64,000 nt of DNA from the NCBI GenBank assembly GCA_023014485.1, contig JAJOZX010000942.1:238501-302500 (forward strand), read 5' to 3'. The position numbers and the translations under genes are program-made. The notes under the pieces are model-generated. The model ran no database searches, was not told where the DNA came from, and saw only the letters and a program-made list of their open reading frames with translations. Origin of the DNA: Bathynomus jamesi. Lineage: Eukaryota > Arthropoda > Malacostraca > Isopoda > Cirolanidae. Shown here piece by piece: positions 9,764 through 20,482 of the stretch. Numbering within the stretch: position 1 is the first letter of the stretch; every line of letters starts with the position of its first letter.

Positions 9764-10086
9764 GTGTTTAGGTGTGTGGGCATTTGTACCCATCGCCCCG
9801 CACACTTTGCAAATGATTTGCGACAACACGGGACATAAAATGTCCCCATTGGGCGCCTGCAGATGCAAGTAGAGAAATACGGATGTTAGGTGTGGTTATG
9901 GAAAGAAATAAGAAATTGTCGTAAAAATAATACAATAAATGAAGAAATATGAAATTAAATGAACGGTTTTTGTGAACGAAAGAAATTTGTCGAACAAAAT
10001 GCAAAAATTGTCATCGCTCATTTTTGTCGACTATTATTGCATGTTTTCAAAAAGATACTCAATATTTGTTTGTTAATATAGAAAAC

Positions 10087-10087
<1 letters not shown>

Positions 10088-10127
<40 letters not shown>
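10088..10127. repeat. (CA)n microsatellite in a Nanos intron
   Basis: CA dinucleotide tract in the intron between the finger 1 and finger 2 exons of the Nanos-like gene. Confidence 0.95.
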
Positions 10128-10479
10128 GTGATTACATTACTTTTATTTCTGAAAGGAAAGCTAAAATTGAACTAAAACTTTTCAGTAGATGAACGAAAAA
10201 GTAAAAAAAACGAACCTTCAGGGTGTGATTTACTGCTTTCTCTCCTCTCCTGTAGCAGAAGGAACACAAGGAGTATTTTCAGTTTCTGAGGGAAGAGTAT
10301 CAATTCCCATTATCAATTCTAAAAATTCATTTGCAAGCGCCTCGAAAAGCCTCCTAGGGGTAAGAAAGTCGGTTAACTTTTAATTTTTTTTCTAGTTAAA
10401 TTTCATGAATGATAAATGGATTAGACTTTTAAAAGTTAATTAGTTAGTATAAAGTGTCTCACCTGCGTTGTAACTGTAA

Positions 10480-10620
10480 TACCGAAGGTGCTCTCTGGTC
10501 GTAAGGCAGTGTTGGCTCAGAAGGCACTGTCGGGTCGTTTGGCAGTGTGGGCTCAAAGGGCACTGGCGGATCGTTTGGCAGTGTTGGCTCATAAGGCACT
10601 GGAGGATCGTAAGGCACTTC
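10480..10620. repeat. 36-bp tandem repeat within Nanos-like exon 2
   Basis: About four imperfect copies of a 36-bp unit (GGCAGTGTTGGCTC core) on the plus strand. On the coding minus strand they translate to repeated Pro/Asp/Glu-rich 12-residue units, so length changes in multiples of 36 keep the frame. Confidence 0.8.
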
Positions 10621-11049
10621 ATCACCGTTTTGGCGAAACACACTCAGTACATCGTCAGTGTCTGAAACAGAAAAAAAAAATCAAGATATTTCCTTGAAGA
10701 CAAAACCGCGACCAACAAATGAAATTAATTAAATTTGAATAATTAGCGAGAAAATGACAAATTAAACACCACCGAATAAAACCTTTTATAAACTCTCCGA
10801 GAAAGCGAGTGTTTTTGTTTAACAACAACATTCTGGTTAATGAGTGAGAACTAACCTTGAAGTGGGTTTATCCAAGGGGCGGGATCCACTCGAAGTCTAG
10901 AATAACACTCTTCAAGGTCTGGAGGACTACTAGTTACAGTTGGAGGTGGAACGTATTCGACTGGAAAGGGAACAACAATTTCTTAAAATAAAATTTTAAT
11001 TTCGTTCTACAATTAATTTACAATGGGTAAATAGATATTTTGTAACTCA

Positions 11050-11425
11050 TCAAGAAATCCATTTGTATCAGACCAGAAATAGATCAAAGCTTGTTATATC
11101 TCGATTTAGATTGTCTTCATCTCAAAAACTACCAATTTCATTGGATTGAAACTGTGGAATGACTTGCATGCCGATATAAAAAATATTGTGAATGTAAATT
11201 TGTTTAAAACCAAGTTGAAATCCCGATTAATAATGGCATGCTAACAAAAATCTTGGATTAATGTCCACTAATATTGTTTAATATTGTAATAATGTTTTAA
11301 CTATTAATAATACTTATTTACTTATTTATTTATTATTATTAATTTATAACAACTAGCTCTTTATTTTTAATAAGAGCCCAGTAAAGCCTAAAGCTTAAGG
11401 GCCAAATTAAATAAATAAATAGTCG
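11050..11425 (+). pseudogene. LINE 3'-end fragment
   Basis: Decayed coding traces (a WNDLHADIKNIVNVNLFK-like stretch near 11150-11210) resemble the C-terminal end of non-LTR RT proteins. They are followed by a 3' UTR-like segment (GAGCCCAGTAAAGCCTAAAG) and an AAATAAATAAAT tail at 11401-11421. Clade uncertain. Confidence 0.55.
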
Positions 11426-11625
11426 AGCTTCACAATTATTCATGTCATTGAAAAATGTATTTATTTTATTATTAATAATAAAGGTTATTCTATTCTAATT
11501 ACAATTATAATAATTAATAATAATTAATAATTAATTCTATAAAGATTTTTCATAAATCCAAGAATGAAAGTTTGACGTAATCGAATGAAATCGTTTAATA
11601 AGAATAATAATTAATTTAATCACGG

Positions 11626-12345
11626 ACTTTTCAGAGTTTGTAAGTGGTCAGGTAAATAAATGATGAACATGATGTACGTTATTTAATTGTATTTTAGCAA
11701 AACATTTGACAAGGTTCCATGTTGGAGACTCGTGTATAAATTAAAAGCTCACGGGATATCGGGATCAGTCATAAAGTGGGAAGAAGAATGGTTAGGACAG
11801 AGAACATAGAATAAGTTTAAATGGTCTGGAATGAGGGTGTCAGGAAGATAAAAGTCGGGTACGGTACCAAGGGGTCAGTTTAACATTACATTTAGAAAAT
11901 ATGAAGCTCATCGAAACCATTGTCCTTTGTGTATGTAAATGATGATGATGAGGAGGGAGTGGATAATAATATATTTAAATTTGCAGATGATACGAAAGTT
12001 ATAAATTTAGAAAATTCTTATAAACAACAAACAAATTTTGATATATTCGTTGTCTGGTATAATAAATGGCAGATGGAATGCATTGTTTGAAAACGTGAAG
12101 TCCTCCATTTTGGCAGAAATAATGAAAACTTAGTTATGAGATGCAAGGAAAGTAGTTGAAGGATGTTTGGAAAAGGAGCGTGGCATTGTAGGCAGTGTTG
12201 CTCTAAAGATTTTTAACCATTGTTTAGAGGTTAGGAATGAAGTTACGAATAAAATGGTTTCCTTATTTTGAAACTAAATTCGACTTTAAATTAATTTTAT
12301 GCTTTAAATGTTTAATCACCAGAAATAAAGTATGAATAAATAAAG
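11626..12345 (+). pseudogene. Decayed LINE reverse transcriptase, copy A
   Basis: Matches 18766-19400 over most of its length. Translated pieces show SKTFDKVPCWRL (motif A region), then FADDTKV (motif C, the FADD box), then WQMEC and REVLHFG, the usual order in CR1/L2-type reverse transcriptases. Many stops and frameshifts. The C-terminal part is cut short at 12345 by a MITE insertion. Confidence 0.75.
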
Positions 12346-12348
12346 GAT

Positions 12349-12543
12349 CACCTGAAGATCAGGGCTCCCAGCATTCTTTAGTTAGCTTTATAAGGCTAAC
12401 TGACGAAAATATCACGACCTAACCTAACCAATCATCAAGGGCGTACAGTCGACCTAACGATTGGTTAGGTTAGGTCGTGATATTTTCGTTAGTTAGCCTT
12501 ATAAGGCTAACTAAAGAAGGCTGGGGGCCCTGATCTTCAGCTG
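12349..12543. mobile_element. Palindromic MITE, copy 1
   Basis: Nearly perfect palindrome: outer arms start CCTGAAGATCAGGGC, inner arms contain TTAGTTAGC, CGAAAATATCACGACCTAAC and GGGCGTACAGT. Related palindromes occur at 14655-14855, 15713-15922 and 17263-17424, and a half copy at 9184-9275. No coding capacity. Confidence 0.8.
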
Positions 12544-12699
12544 ATGCTAAATAAATATTATGAAGGAATCTTAGAGATTTAAGTATGTTTTATGAGAATA
12601 GATTATTTGATTTAAAATTATGTCTATTTTGCGTGTTTATTACTTGTTAAAGTTTACTTTATTATTTCAGTCTATTTTGAGTCCTTTGTTAAATTCTTC

Positions 12700-13045
12700 A
12701 GAAAGGTACCAAGTATGGAAAGGTTCAGGGATGAAGATGAATCCCGGATCAAAGCAAGAAAGGGGTTCATAAGCACGTGTCAACTGGAGAATTATTTTTC
12801 GTACAAAATAATAATTTCCTGATTTTGAGGATGAGAAAGACGCAGTTGATAAGTTATATTCCCACACTAATTAAAATATTTATAATCATCAGAATTATAT
12901 TTTTTTTTTATAAAAAATATATTTGAAATTTTTTATTTTAAAAGATAGTTTAAGAATAATGTGCATATAAATTGTAATTTTACAATTGTGAATATCAATT
13001 CTTTGAAAGCCGAAACTCAATGTAATTCAGTTTTGACATACATAT
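12700..13045. repeat. Dispersed repeat shared with 17430-17785
   Basis: Same-orientation copy of 17430-17785, recognisable by ACCAAGTATGGAAAGGTTCA and ATTCCCACACTAATT. Non-coding. I see nothing gene-like in 13046-13261. Confidence 0.7.
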
Positions 13046-13261
13046 GTTTGTGTCTATGATACGAGTGGCAAGCTGTCCTGAAGAGGAAGTCAATGCAGAG
13101 AAAATTCACAATACTTGATTTACTCATTTTAAAATAAATTTAATGCAAAATTTTAATTTCAAAGTTATAGTGAACGTTTTTTGTGAATATGGTCTTTGTT
13201 CATGAAATGAAACTCAAATTCTTTGTACGATATCGACGTTTTCCCACAAAGGTATTTACAA

Positions 13262-14317
13262 TTTTTTTCTGCCCCCAAGTGTTTGGAAGAGTAATTAAAT
13301 TTAGCGCGAAATAACGTCATGAACTTCATTATATTTTTAGATTTATCATAAACTAGGGGGAGAATATCTTATGTAATTGACGGGGTACCACACTTAAACA
13401 GTTCTGGATTTAGAGGAGGAGATTACTGGGGTTTCAACTTCCCCTTGATCTGACAGTTTATCTCACTTTCACTGAAACTTTATTGGGATGTTGATAGACA
13501 ACACATGTAGCTGCAAACAACTTCTGGATAATAATATAAATTAACTTTAACTTAAAATGGATCAAAAAATATGATAATTATTATTATTTATTTATTTGTG
13601 TGCATGAAATAAAACTTAACTTAAACGTCAGCGTCTGAAAGGAGAAGCTTTAAATATAACTGGCCAATTGCGACCTTTCTTTGCTTTTGAGGAAATAACT
13701 TCGCTCCTCCTCCTCCTCCTTCTTACATGCTTGGACACCAATATTATTATTTTGAAGTAATTTTAAAACGATTAAACCGTTTTCACTTTTTTTAATAATA
13801 AAAACTTGGAAACATTTGAACGACAGAAAACAAAAGTAAAAGTTTTGTTTGTACGATACTCTTTTTCAACTCTTTCAGTGCCTGTTTTTGGCAGATGAAA
13901 TTTGAAGATTATTTTAAAAGATTTTTTATTTTAATGAATTTACGGTTTAAACAAAGAAATGAATGAATTAAATTGACTCTTTATATCTGTAAACTTTGAA
14001 GTATTCGAAGAACGATACCTCATTTTGAAGAAATGAAATGCTTTCGAAGTATCGGTTCAATCTTCATTAGAAATATGTTTCTATATAAATTTAAAGATTC
14101 AAAATTTCTCTTCAATTATTGTCTTGTATTACTATTTAATTAGACATTTATTGAATGTCGCATATAATCCAGTCACTTCCTAACACGTGAAATATTTTCA
14201 TTTAAAACTACAATATAAATATTTTAATTTGTATTGGAAATCGTTTTGAGTTTTAACTTTTTAAGAACGGAAGGCGTATGGTCCTGATGGGCCCCCTCCT
14301 GTTGTTCTCAAGAGTTG

Positions 14318-14322
<5 letters not shown>
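13262..14322. repeat. Unclassified ~1.05-kb dispersed repeat, copy 2
   Basis: Homologous to 6296-7347. It lacks the adjoining mariner and the 5956-6295 flank and ends at a short (TA)n tract (14324-14350). It gives the uninterrupted sequence into which the Polinton inserted in copy 3 (compare 14050-14075). Confidence 0.75.
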
Positions 14323-14354
<32 letters not shown>

Positions 14355-14516
14355 CTAGTAGCTTAACAATTTTAATTCATCTCACGCACTCCACTTGACA
14401 ATTAAAAATGGGTGCGTGCAAATAATGTAGCGACCCTTGGTTAGGATCCCACATTCCCACTTAAAGGTGTAGGTCCCCTCCGTCATATATACTGTATATA
14501 TAACCTTAGATATTTT

Positions 14517-14993
14517 GGATCAAGTAAAGATAATCCCTCCAAACAGAAAAAGGAGGGACTATCTTTACTTGATCATTTTTTGGGAGGGATCATCTTTACT
14601 TGGTAAAGTTGGTAATACCGCTTTACCGCAATACCGCTTTAATTAAAGTCTTTGGATCAAGTAAAGTTAAGCACCCCCAACCTTGTTTAGTTAGCTTTAT
14701 AAGGCTAACTAACGAAAATATCACGACCTAACCTAACCAATCGTCAAGGGCGTACAGTTGACCTAACGATTGGTTAGGTTAAGTCGTGATATTTTCATTA
14801 GTTAGCCTTATAAAGCTAACTAAAAAAGGTTGGGGATGCTTATCTTTACTTGATCGATTGTAATAAATGAATTTTAATAAATTTTGTTTTCAAATAAATC
14901 ATTTTTTAAAAAAAGATTCTCTTAATCATTAACCTTATGTCAGACTGCTTCACTTTACTTTACTTTCTGGGAGGGATTATCTTTACTTGATCC
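14517..14993. mobile_element. MITE with GGATCAAGTAAAGATAATCC ends, containing a second palindromic MITE
   Basis: The inverted ends match GGATCAAGTAAAGATAATCC and its complement, flanked by GATATTTT at 14509-14516 and 14994-15001, an 8-bp target duplication typical of hAT elements. Inside lie a smaller hairpin of the same end sequence (14519-14572) and a complete TTAGTTAGC-type palindrome (14655-14855). Nested non-autonomous elements. Confidence 0.7.
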
Positions 14994-15683
14994 GATATTT
15001 TGAATGAGTTAAACAATCCCATCATTACATTACATCGTTCGTTCAACAGATGGCGCTGAAGTAGTGGTCTGTGTAATATATTTTTCGAATCATTTCTGAA
15101 ATATTTTTAATGATAGTTTTATTCCTATAAATATATGCCCGTTCACTTCAATGCATATGCTTACGTGTTGTTCTTGGTTACGTTACGAAACCGCGACACA
15201 ACGGTGCGTGTAATGACAGTGGCATTGTCGTTATAGTTTGAAATATTTCTTTGTAATCATTCGATAGAAGTGATAATTAAAATAATGTAGCATAGCCTAA
15301 TTTCATTATAAGTTATTTAGATTAAGTTAAATGCTGCCATTCACAATTTTGGTATCTCGCTTTTTTTTGGTGGTGTGTGTGTGTGTACGTGTTACCTACA
15401 GAATCACGACGATCTTGAGGTTAAACGCAGAGCCAAACTTGTGTATATGAATTTTAGAAATAAAATAAAATGTGAAAATGTATCTTTGAGCAAAACTGTT
15501 GAAAGGTTGGAAGGATACCAAATTACTTTCCTTTCAATTTACTTCTTGCTGTGAAAAAATTTTACAAATATTGATCCATGCAAGAAATGGTTTAAAATAC
15601 CATTTTGCTAAAACGTTGCTCCTATTAGATTTATTTTCCTCCTTACTTAATTATTTATTATTTTGGTACTTGTAAGTTATCTC

Positions 15684-15701
15684 ACCCCCCCCCCCCCCCC
15701 A
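15684..15701. repeat. Poly-C tract
   Basis: Run of about 18 C residues. The flanking stretch 15002-15683 holds no gene that I can recognise. Confidence 0.9.
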
Positions 15702-15712
15702 CACCAATTTTT

Positions 15713-15922
15713 GACAGAATATTTTAGTTAAAACTAACGAAAATATCACGACTTAACCTAACCAATTATCAAGGGCGTACAGTTGATCTATTAGTAAATA
15801 GTAAATACTATTCCAGAAACAAACAATGTTATAATTAATGATGATCAACTGTACGCCCTTGATAATTGGTTAGGTTAAGTCGTGATATTTTCGTTAGTTT
15901 TAACGAAGATATTCTGTCAAAA
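15713..15922. mobile_element. Palindromic MITE, copy 3 (variant)
   Basis: Arms of about 85 bp (15713-15798 and 15842-15922) carry the CGAAAATATCACGAC and GGGCGTACAGTTGAT blocks of the family, with different outer ends (TTTTGACAGAATAT) and a longer AT-rich centre. Confidence 0.75.
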
Positions 15923-16201
15923 TTGGACGTTTGAATTAAATCTACTAAGATGATCCTCTGAACGGTCCTCATATATTGGTATATAAATTTCTGTTGATTA
16001 AACAATTATTAAAATATAAAATAATTATTTAAGAACTACTTTTATTTCGAATTTGGGAACACTATTTTATTCTTCAAATCAAAGATTTTTATTCTTATCA
16101 AAATAATAATTATATAGTTAGGATTCACTAATTCAAAATTCAACTTTCTTAAATTTTTGCATAAAAAGACATTCATTTATAATGAAATCTATGTAAATTA
16201 A

Positions 16202-16429
16202 CCCTTTGAGGACCACGGGACATATTTGTCCCAACGGAAATAATAATATAAATTGTACAATAATGCAACGTTTCTACAAATACATCATGTTTATACAGGT
16301 ATCGTTTAGTTGTCGGAAAATTAACCTAAAAATGGGTCATTGAAGTGACTATAGTTACTAATCTAATTGTAAATAACAATAAAACTTAAACTTTTAAGTT
16401 CAAAGAAACGTATATTGGTCGTCAAAGAG
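16202..16429. mobile_element. piggyBac-like MITE
   Basis: 228 bp flanked by TTAA on both sides (16198-16201, 16430-16433). Ends start CCCTTTGAGGACC and finish GGTCGTCAAAGAG. The related repeat copy near 3136-3146 has a single TTAA and no insert, so the empty site is visible in this window. Confidence 0.8.
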
Positions 16430-17262
16430 TTAAGTGATAATTACTTTCGATAATGGTACACACAAATGTATAATTGAAAACAAATACGATTTTTAGGTTT
16501 ATTTCATGTTTAAAATGCTTCTTATATTGAATAAACTAAGTTTATTCAAGTTTAATTTACATGAACTTCATAAAATGAAATATTTGCGAAGATATCAAAT
16601 CATTCAACCTCGAGATCTATAATGAGTTTACAGTTGTCACGTGATAATAGCAACTGTTATATAATGAGAAAATGACGGCTTATGTTGCGAAAAGACCAGC
16701 AATATCCTTCCCCATCGTGGGAAACCTCTATTTTTTAGGGAGGAGAGTCGCACGCGACCCAAGTATGGTATATCTCCTTAAATTTGTTTGTTTAAAATAA
16801 ATCCATGCGTCACTTAGGCATTTCCCACTACCCTAACTCAGGTCAGACTTTGTCCTTTGATTTCTTAAGTGATATAGAGAGATTTTCAAAGATGGCGTCT
16901 AACTTCCAACTCTTCTCAAAACTTAAACAAGTTTTAATGGATTAAAAATAATTGATTTTATATAATGAACAAATCCACGTATTTTGTCTTCATAGTAGAC
17001 GGAAGACGTGTAAAGTTTTGGAAAAGAAGACTGACGAGCACTTGGATTGGTTATTTGTTTTGAAAAGATGAAAATCGAACTAACGAATAGAATGTCGGAG
17101 AATTCACTGAAGAAAATGGCTAAGATGCCAAAGCCTGAACGCTATTTTACAAAGAGTTCATTCTAACTAATTATTTTATACAGGAAACCCTTTTCATTCT
17201 AAAAAGTATACTGATAAAATGTAAGCAGTGAAGTTTTGCATGACATTAAAATGTTTGGATCA

Positions 17263-17424
17263 CCTGAAGATCAGGGCCCCCAGCCTTCTTTAGTTAGCTT
17301 CATAAGGCTAACTAACGAAAATATCACGATCTAACCTAACCAATCATCAAGGGCGTACAGTTGACCTAACGATTGGTTAGGTTAGGTCGTGATATTTTCG
17401 TTAGTTAGCCTTATAAGGCTAAAT
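17263..17424. mobile_element. Palindromic MITE, copy 4 (right end truncated)
   Basis: Same family as 12349-12543, including the CCTGAAGATCAGGGC outer arm on the left. The right outer arm is missing: the sequence passes directly into the dispersed repeat at 17430. No gene seen in 16434-17262 or 17786-18765 apart from short (CA)/(TG) tracts. Confidence 0.75.
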
Positions 17425-18765
17425 GAATCAGAAATGAACCAAGTATGGAAAGGTTCAGGTATGATGATGAATCCCGGATCAAAGTGATAAGCAAGAAAGG
17501 GGTTTATAAGCACGTGTCAATCGATGAATTTTTATTTTCGTAGAAAATAATAATAATTTCCTGATTTTGAGGATGAGAAAGAGGCAGTTTGATGAGTTAT
17601 ATTCCCACACTAATTAAAATATTTATAATCATCAGAATTAATTTTTTAAAATAAAAATTATATTTGAAATTTTTATTTTAAAAGATTGTTTAAGAATAAT
17701 GTGCAAATAAATTGGAATTTTAAAATTGTGAATATCAATTCTTTGAAAGCCGAAGCTCAATGTAATTCAATTTTGACTTGTGATTTTGATTTGTGTGTAC
17801 GATATCAACGTTTTCGCATGAGCTATGTGTAAGCCATTGTTTTCAGGCATCGAGGTTTCGTACGTTTTGTGATGGAAAAAATTGAAGTGGAAGTAAAATA
17901 GTTCGCTATCTTTCAAAAGTTTTGTTCGAACATACACTTTGATAGAGGTCGTCTCGTGCGAAATTGTAGTTTCTAGAATTCATACACGCAGACAAACACA
18001 CACGCACATGTTTGGCTTCCCAACAGATTCGGAACATTTTCAGTCATGTTCAATTCTGTTTATTTGAAACTACCAATGAGGGTTTAATATCTTAACTATT
18101 CATGGATGAAACTAACAATGAAGATCTCCCATAGATGGGGCTTGGTACTTTTTGCCTGATAACTTTCATTATTATTCTGAGAAGAAAATCATTAATTATT
18201 TGGAAATAAACAAGTAATTAATGGTATTTTTAATCGCATTTAATTTAAATTGATCATATTCACATCACTATTTATGTTCGAAGGTGTGATGAAGGTTTTC
18301 AAACTCCCAAATTCACTTCGCGATAATGATCATGTAAATTTAAGGAAACGCTACACTCTCGCTTCACGTTTCCTACAAAATCACGTACCAATTATTCATT
18401 CAATAAATCTTCTGAAATACCTTTAAGAACCCGGGTATAATAAATACACAGAAGTTAAGCAATAAAGACCATATTCATGAAAGTATGTCTGCACAAGGTA
18501 CAGGAAAATGTTCGAATTTTATTTTAAAATGGTGTTGCGAAATGTTTAAAATTACTGATTTTATATTTCTCCATTTCTAGAAGTTCAGTGTGTGTGTGTG
18601 TGTAAGCTGGAATTTACCAAGAAGATTTGCTTGTATATTCTGGGGCAGTTTTGATAAATTCTGTTTACTTTTGACATTATAAACATTTCAATTGTATTGA
18701 AAAGCATTTAGATAATTTTAATTTTATTTAAAGTTCCTCGCATGAATTTAGATCAAGAAGCTCTT

Positions 18766-19965
18766 GTTTGTTTAATCACGGACTTTTCAGAGTTTGTAAG
18801 TGGTCAGGTAAATAAATGATGAACATGATGTACGTTATTTAATTGTATTTTAGCAAAACATTTGACAAGGTTCCATGTTGGAGACTCTTGTATAAATTAA
18901 AAGCTCATGGGATATCGGGATCAGTCATAAAGTGGGAAGAAGAATGGTTAGGACAGAGAACATAGAATAATTTTAAATGGTCTGGAATGAGGGTGTCAGG
19001 AAGTTAAAAGTCGGGTTCGGTACCACAGGGGTCAGTTTAACATTATATTTAGAAAATATGAAGCTTATCGAAACCATTAGCCTTTATTGTGTATGTAAAT
19101 GATGAAGAGGAGGGAGTGGATAATAATATATTTAAATTTGCAGATGATACGAAAGTAGTTGCCGTTATGAATTTAGAAAATTCTTATAAACAACAAAATT
19201 TTGATATATTCGTTGTCTGGTATAATAAATGGCAGATGGAATGCATTGTTTGAAAACGTGAAGTCCTCCATTTTGGCAGAAATAATGAAAACTTAGTTAT
19301 GAGATGCAAGGAAAGTAGTTGAAGGATGTTTGGAAAAGGAGCGTGGCATTGTAGGCACCAGTGATCTAAAGATTTTTAAGCATTGCTTAGAGCAGTGGTT
19401 CTTAACCTTTTTACTACCATGCACCCTCTAGGAATTGGTCCTTCCCTCCACGCCCCCCTTGCATCAAAATAACATTCTCAATAACTTCTCAATATTAGCC
19501 CATGCTCTCGTTAAGAGAATAACAAATACAATTAGAGAAATTCCTGTTTCTAGGGGGGCGCGCCCCCCAGGTTAAGAACCACTGGCTTAGAAGTTAGGAA
19601 TAAAGTGAAAAAAATGCTAGGTATAATATAAATGTTCAAAATGTTTTCATATTTAGACAATTAAAATGCAAGTAACTTTTTTTTATTAGAATTGGACAGA
19701 AGTCTAGGCCATAATAAGGAAATTAGAAAACACTAGTAGAGTGGGTGTACGAAAATATTTTTTCACTCAGAGTTGTGGATTTTTGAAACGACTTGCAGTA
19801 TGATGTGGTCAATAGTAGTTCCTCATTTATTTTTAAGAAAAAATTGGACACATTCAGAGATGAAAGTTTGTAAATATTGTATAACTTTTTATAGCTCAAG
19901 TAATGTTTGGTACTTGAGTAACTTTGTAAATAGTTTAAGGATAATTAACTGACTTGAAAAAAATA
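18766..19965 (+). pseudogene. Decayed LINE reverse transcriptase, copy B, with its 3' end
   Basis: Near-duplicate of 11626-12290 that continues further to the 3' end. Beyond FADDTKV and WQMEC it has traces of the CR1-type tail (a KMLG stretch near 19610, then FFTQ and KKLDTFRDESL near 19760-19870). A 192-bp hAT MITE interrupts it at 19393. Multiple stops; inactive. The stretch 19966-20480 shows no recognisable gene. Confidence 0.75.
19393..19584. mobile_element. hAT-type MITE
   Basis: Ends CAGTGGTTCTTAACCT and its inverted copy AGGTTAAGAACCACTG, flanked by GCTTAGAG (19385-19392) and GCTTAGAA (19585-19592). The paralogous LINE copy at about 12227-12237 lacks it, giving the empty site. Confidence 0.85.
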
Positions 19966-20482
19966 TTTTGTAAAATCTCATCATAAATTATAGTTGATCA
20001 TTTATCTGACTTGACTAACCTCGATAGTTCCCGAGTGGCTTCATGTTTTAAAATGTAATGCTACTGTAAAGAAGTTTCTGAATATGCGCTCCAGTTAGGT
20101 CTATTGACAGCTTGTGAAACCTTTTCGGGGGTTTCATCACCAGTTTAAGTCTAAACAGTTTTGAAAACAAGATTCTTGATTTGGAAGTATCTTTACAATT
20201 ATTTATTAGTGCAGAATTCTTATACATGCATTAACCCAACTTAAACACTTTTAAAAAGTATTTGGATACCTAAATAAATTAGTGTCCTTATCACAGGATT
20301 TTCATATTTCTCATTTGAATATTTTCTTGTTGTAAATATGCGCCCAATGATGGAATTTTTGTCATTTTAAAATTAAAAAATGCTGGCGTCCACTATTTCA
20401 CGTTCAAGTTGACTGTGACGTCATCACGGCAACCGATATCTTAGACACTTTAATTGTATGGAATTTGTTCTACGATTATATA

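Larger units (their letters stand above)
8844..10960 (-). pseudogene. nanos: Nanos-type zinc-finger gene, four exons, last exon split by a transposon
   Basis: Exons on the minus strand: 10960-10856, 10661-10463, 10353-10216, and 9856-9764 continued at 8930-8844. Splice sites are good (CAG acceptors; donors GTTAGT, GTGAGA, GTTCGT) and phases agree across all junctions. Exon 2 encodes proline-rich repeats of about 12 aa (PNDPPVPFEPTLPND). Exon 3 carries finger 1: CSFCYRRGEKAVNHTLK. Exon 4 gives GDILCPVL and then finger 2, CKVCGAMGTNAHTPKH, with its final Cys beyond the insertion, so C-x2-C-x7-H-x4-C as in Nanos. Nanos represses translation in germ cells with Pumilio. Finger 1 has three residues fewer than usual between Cys and His. 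One missing base near 10265 puts finger 1 out of frame with the upstream exon. The first coding exon was not found. Confidence 0.78.

Noticed and set aside
14685..14830. TTAGG-type telomere-like sequence
   Set aside because: Only two or three TTAGG-like units in each MITE arm, embedded in a palindrome; not a telomeric array.
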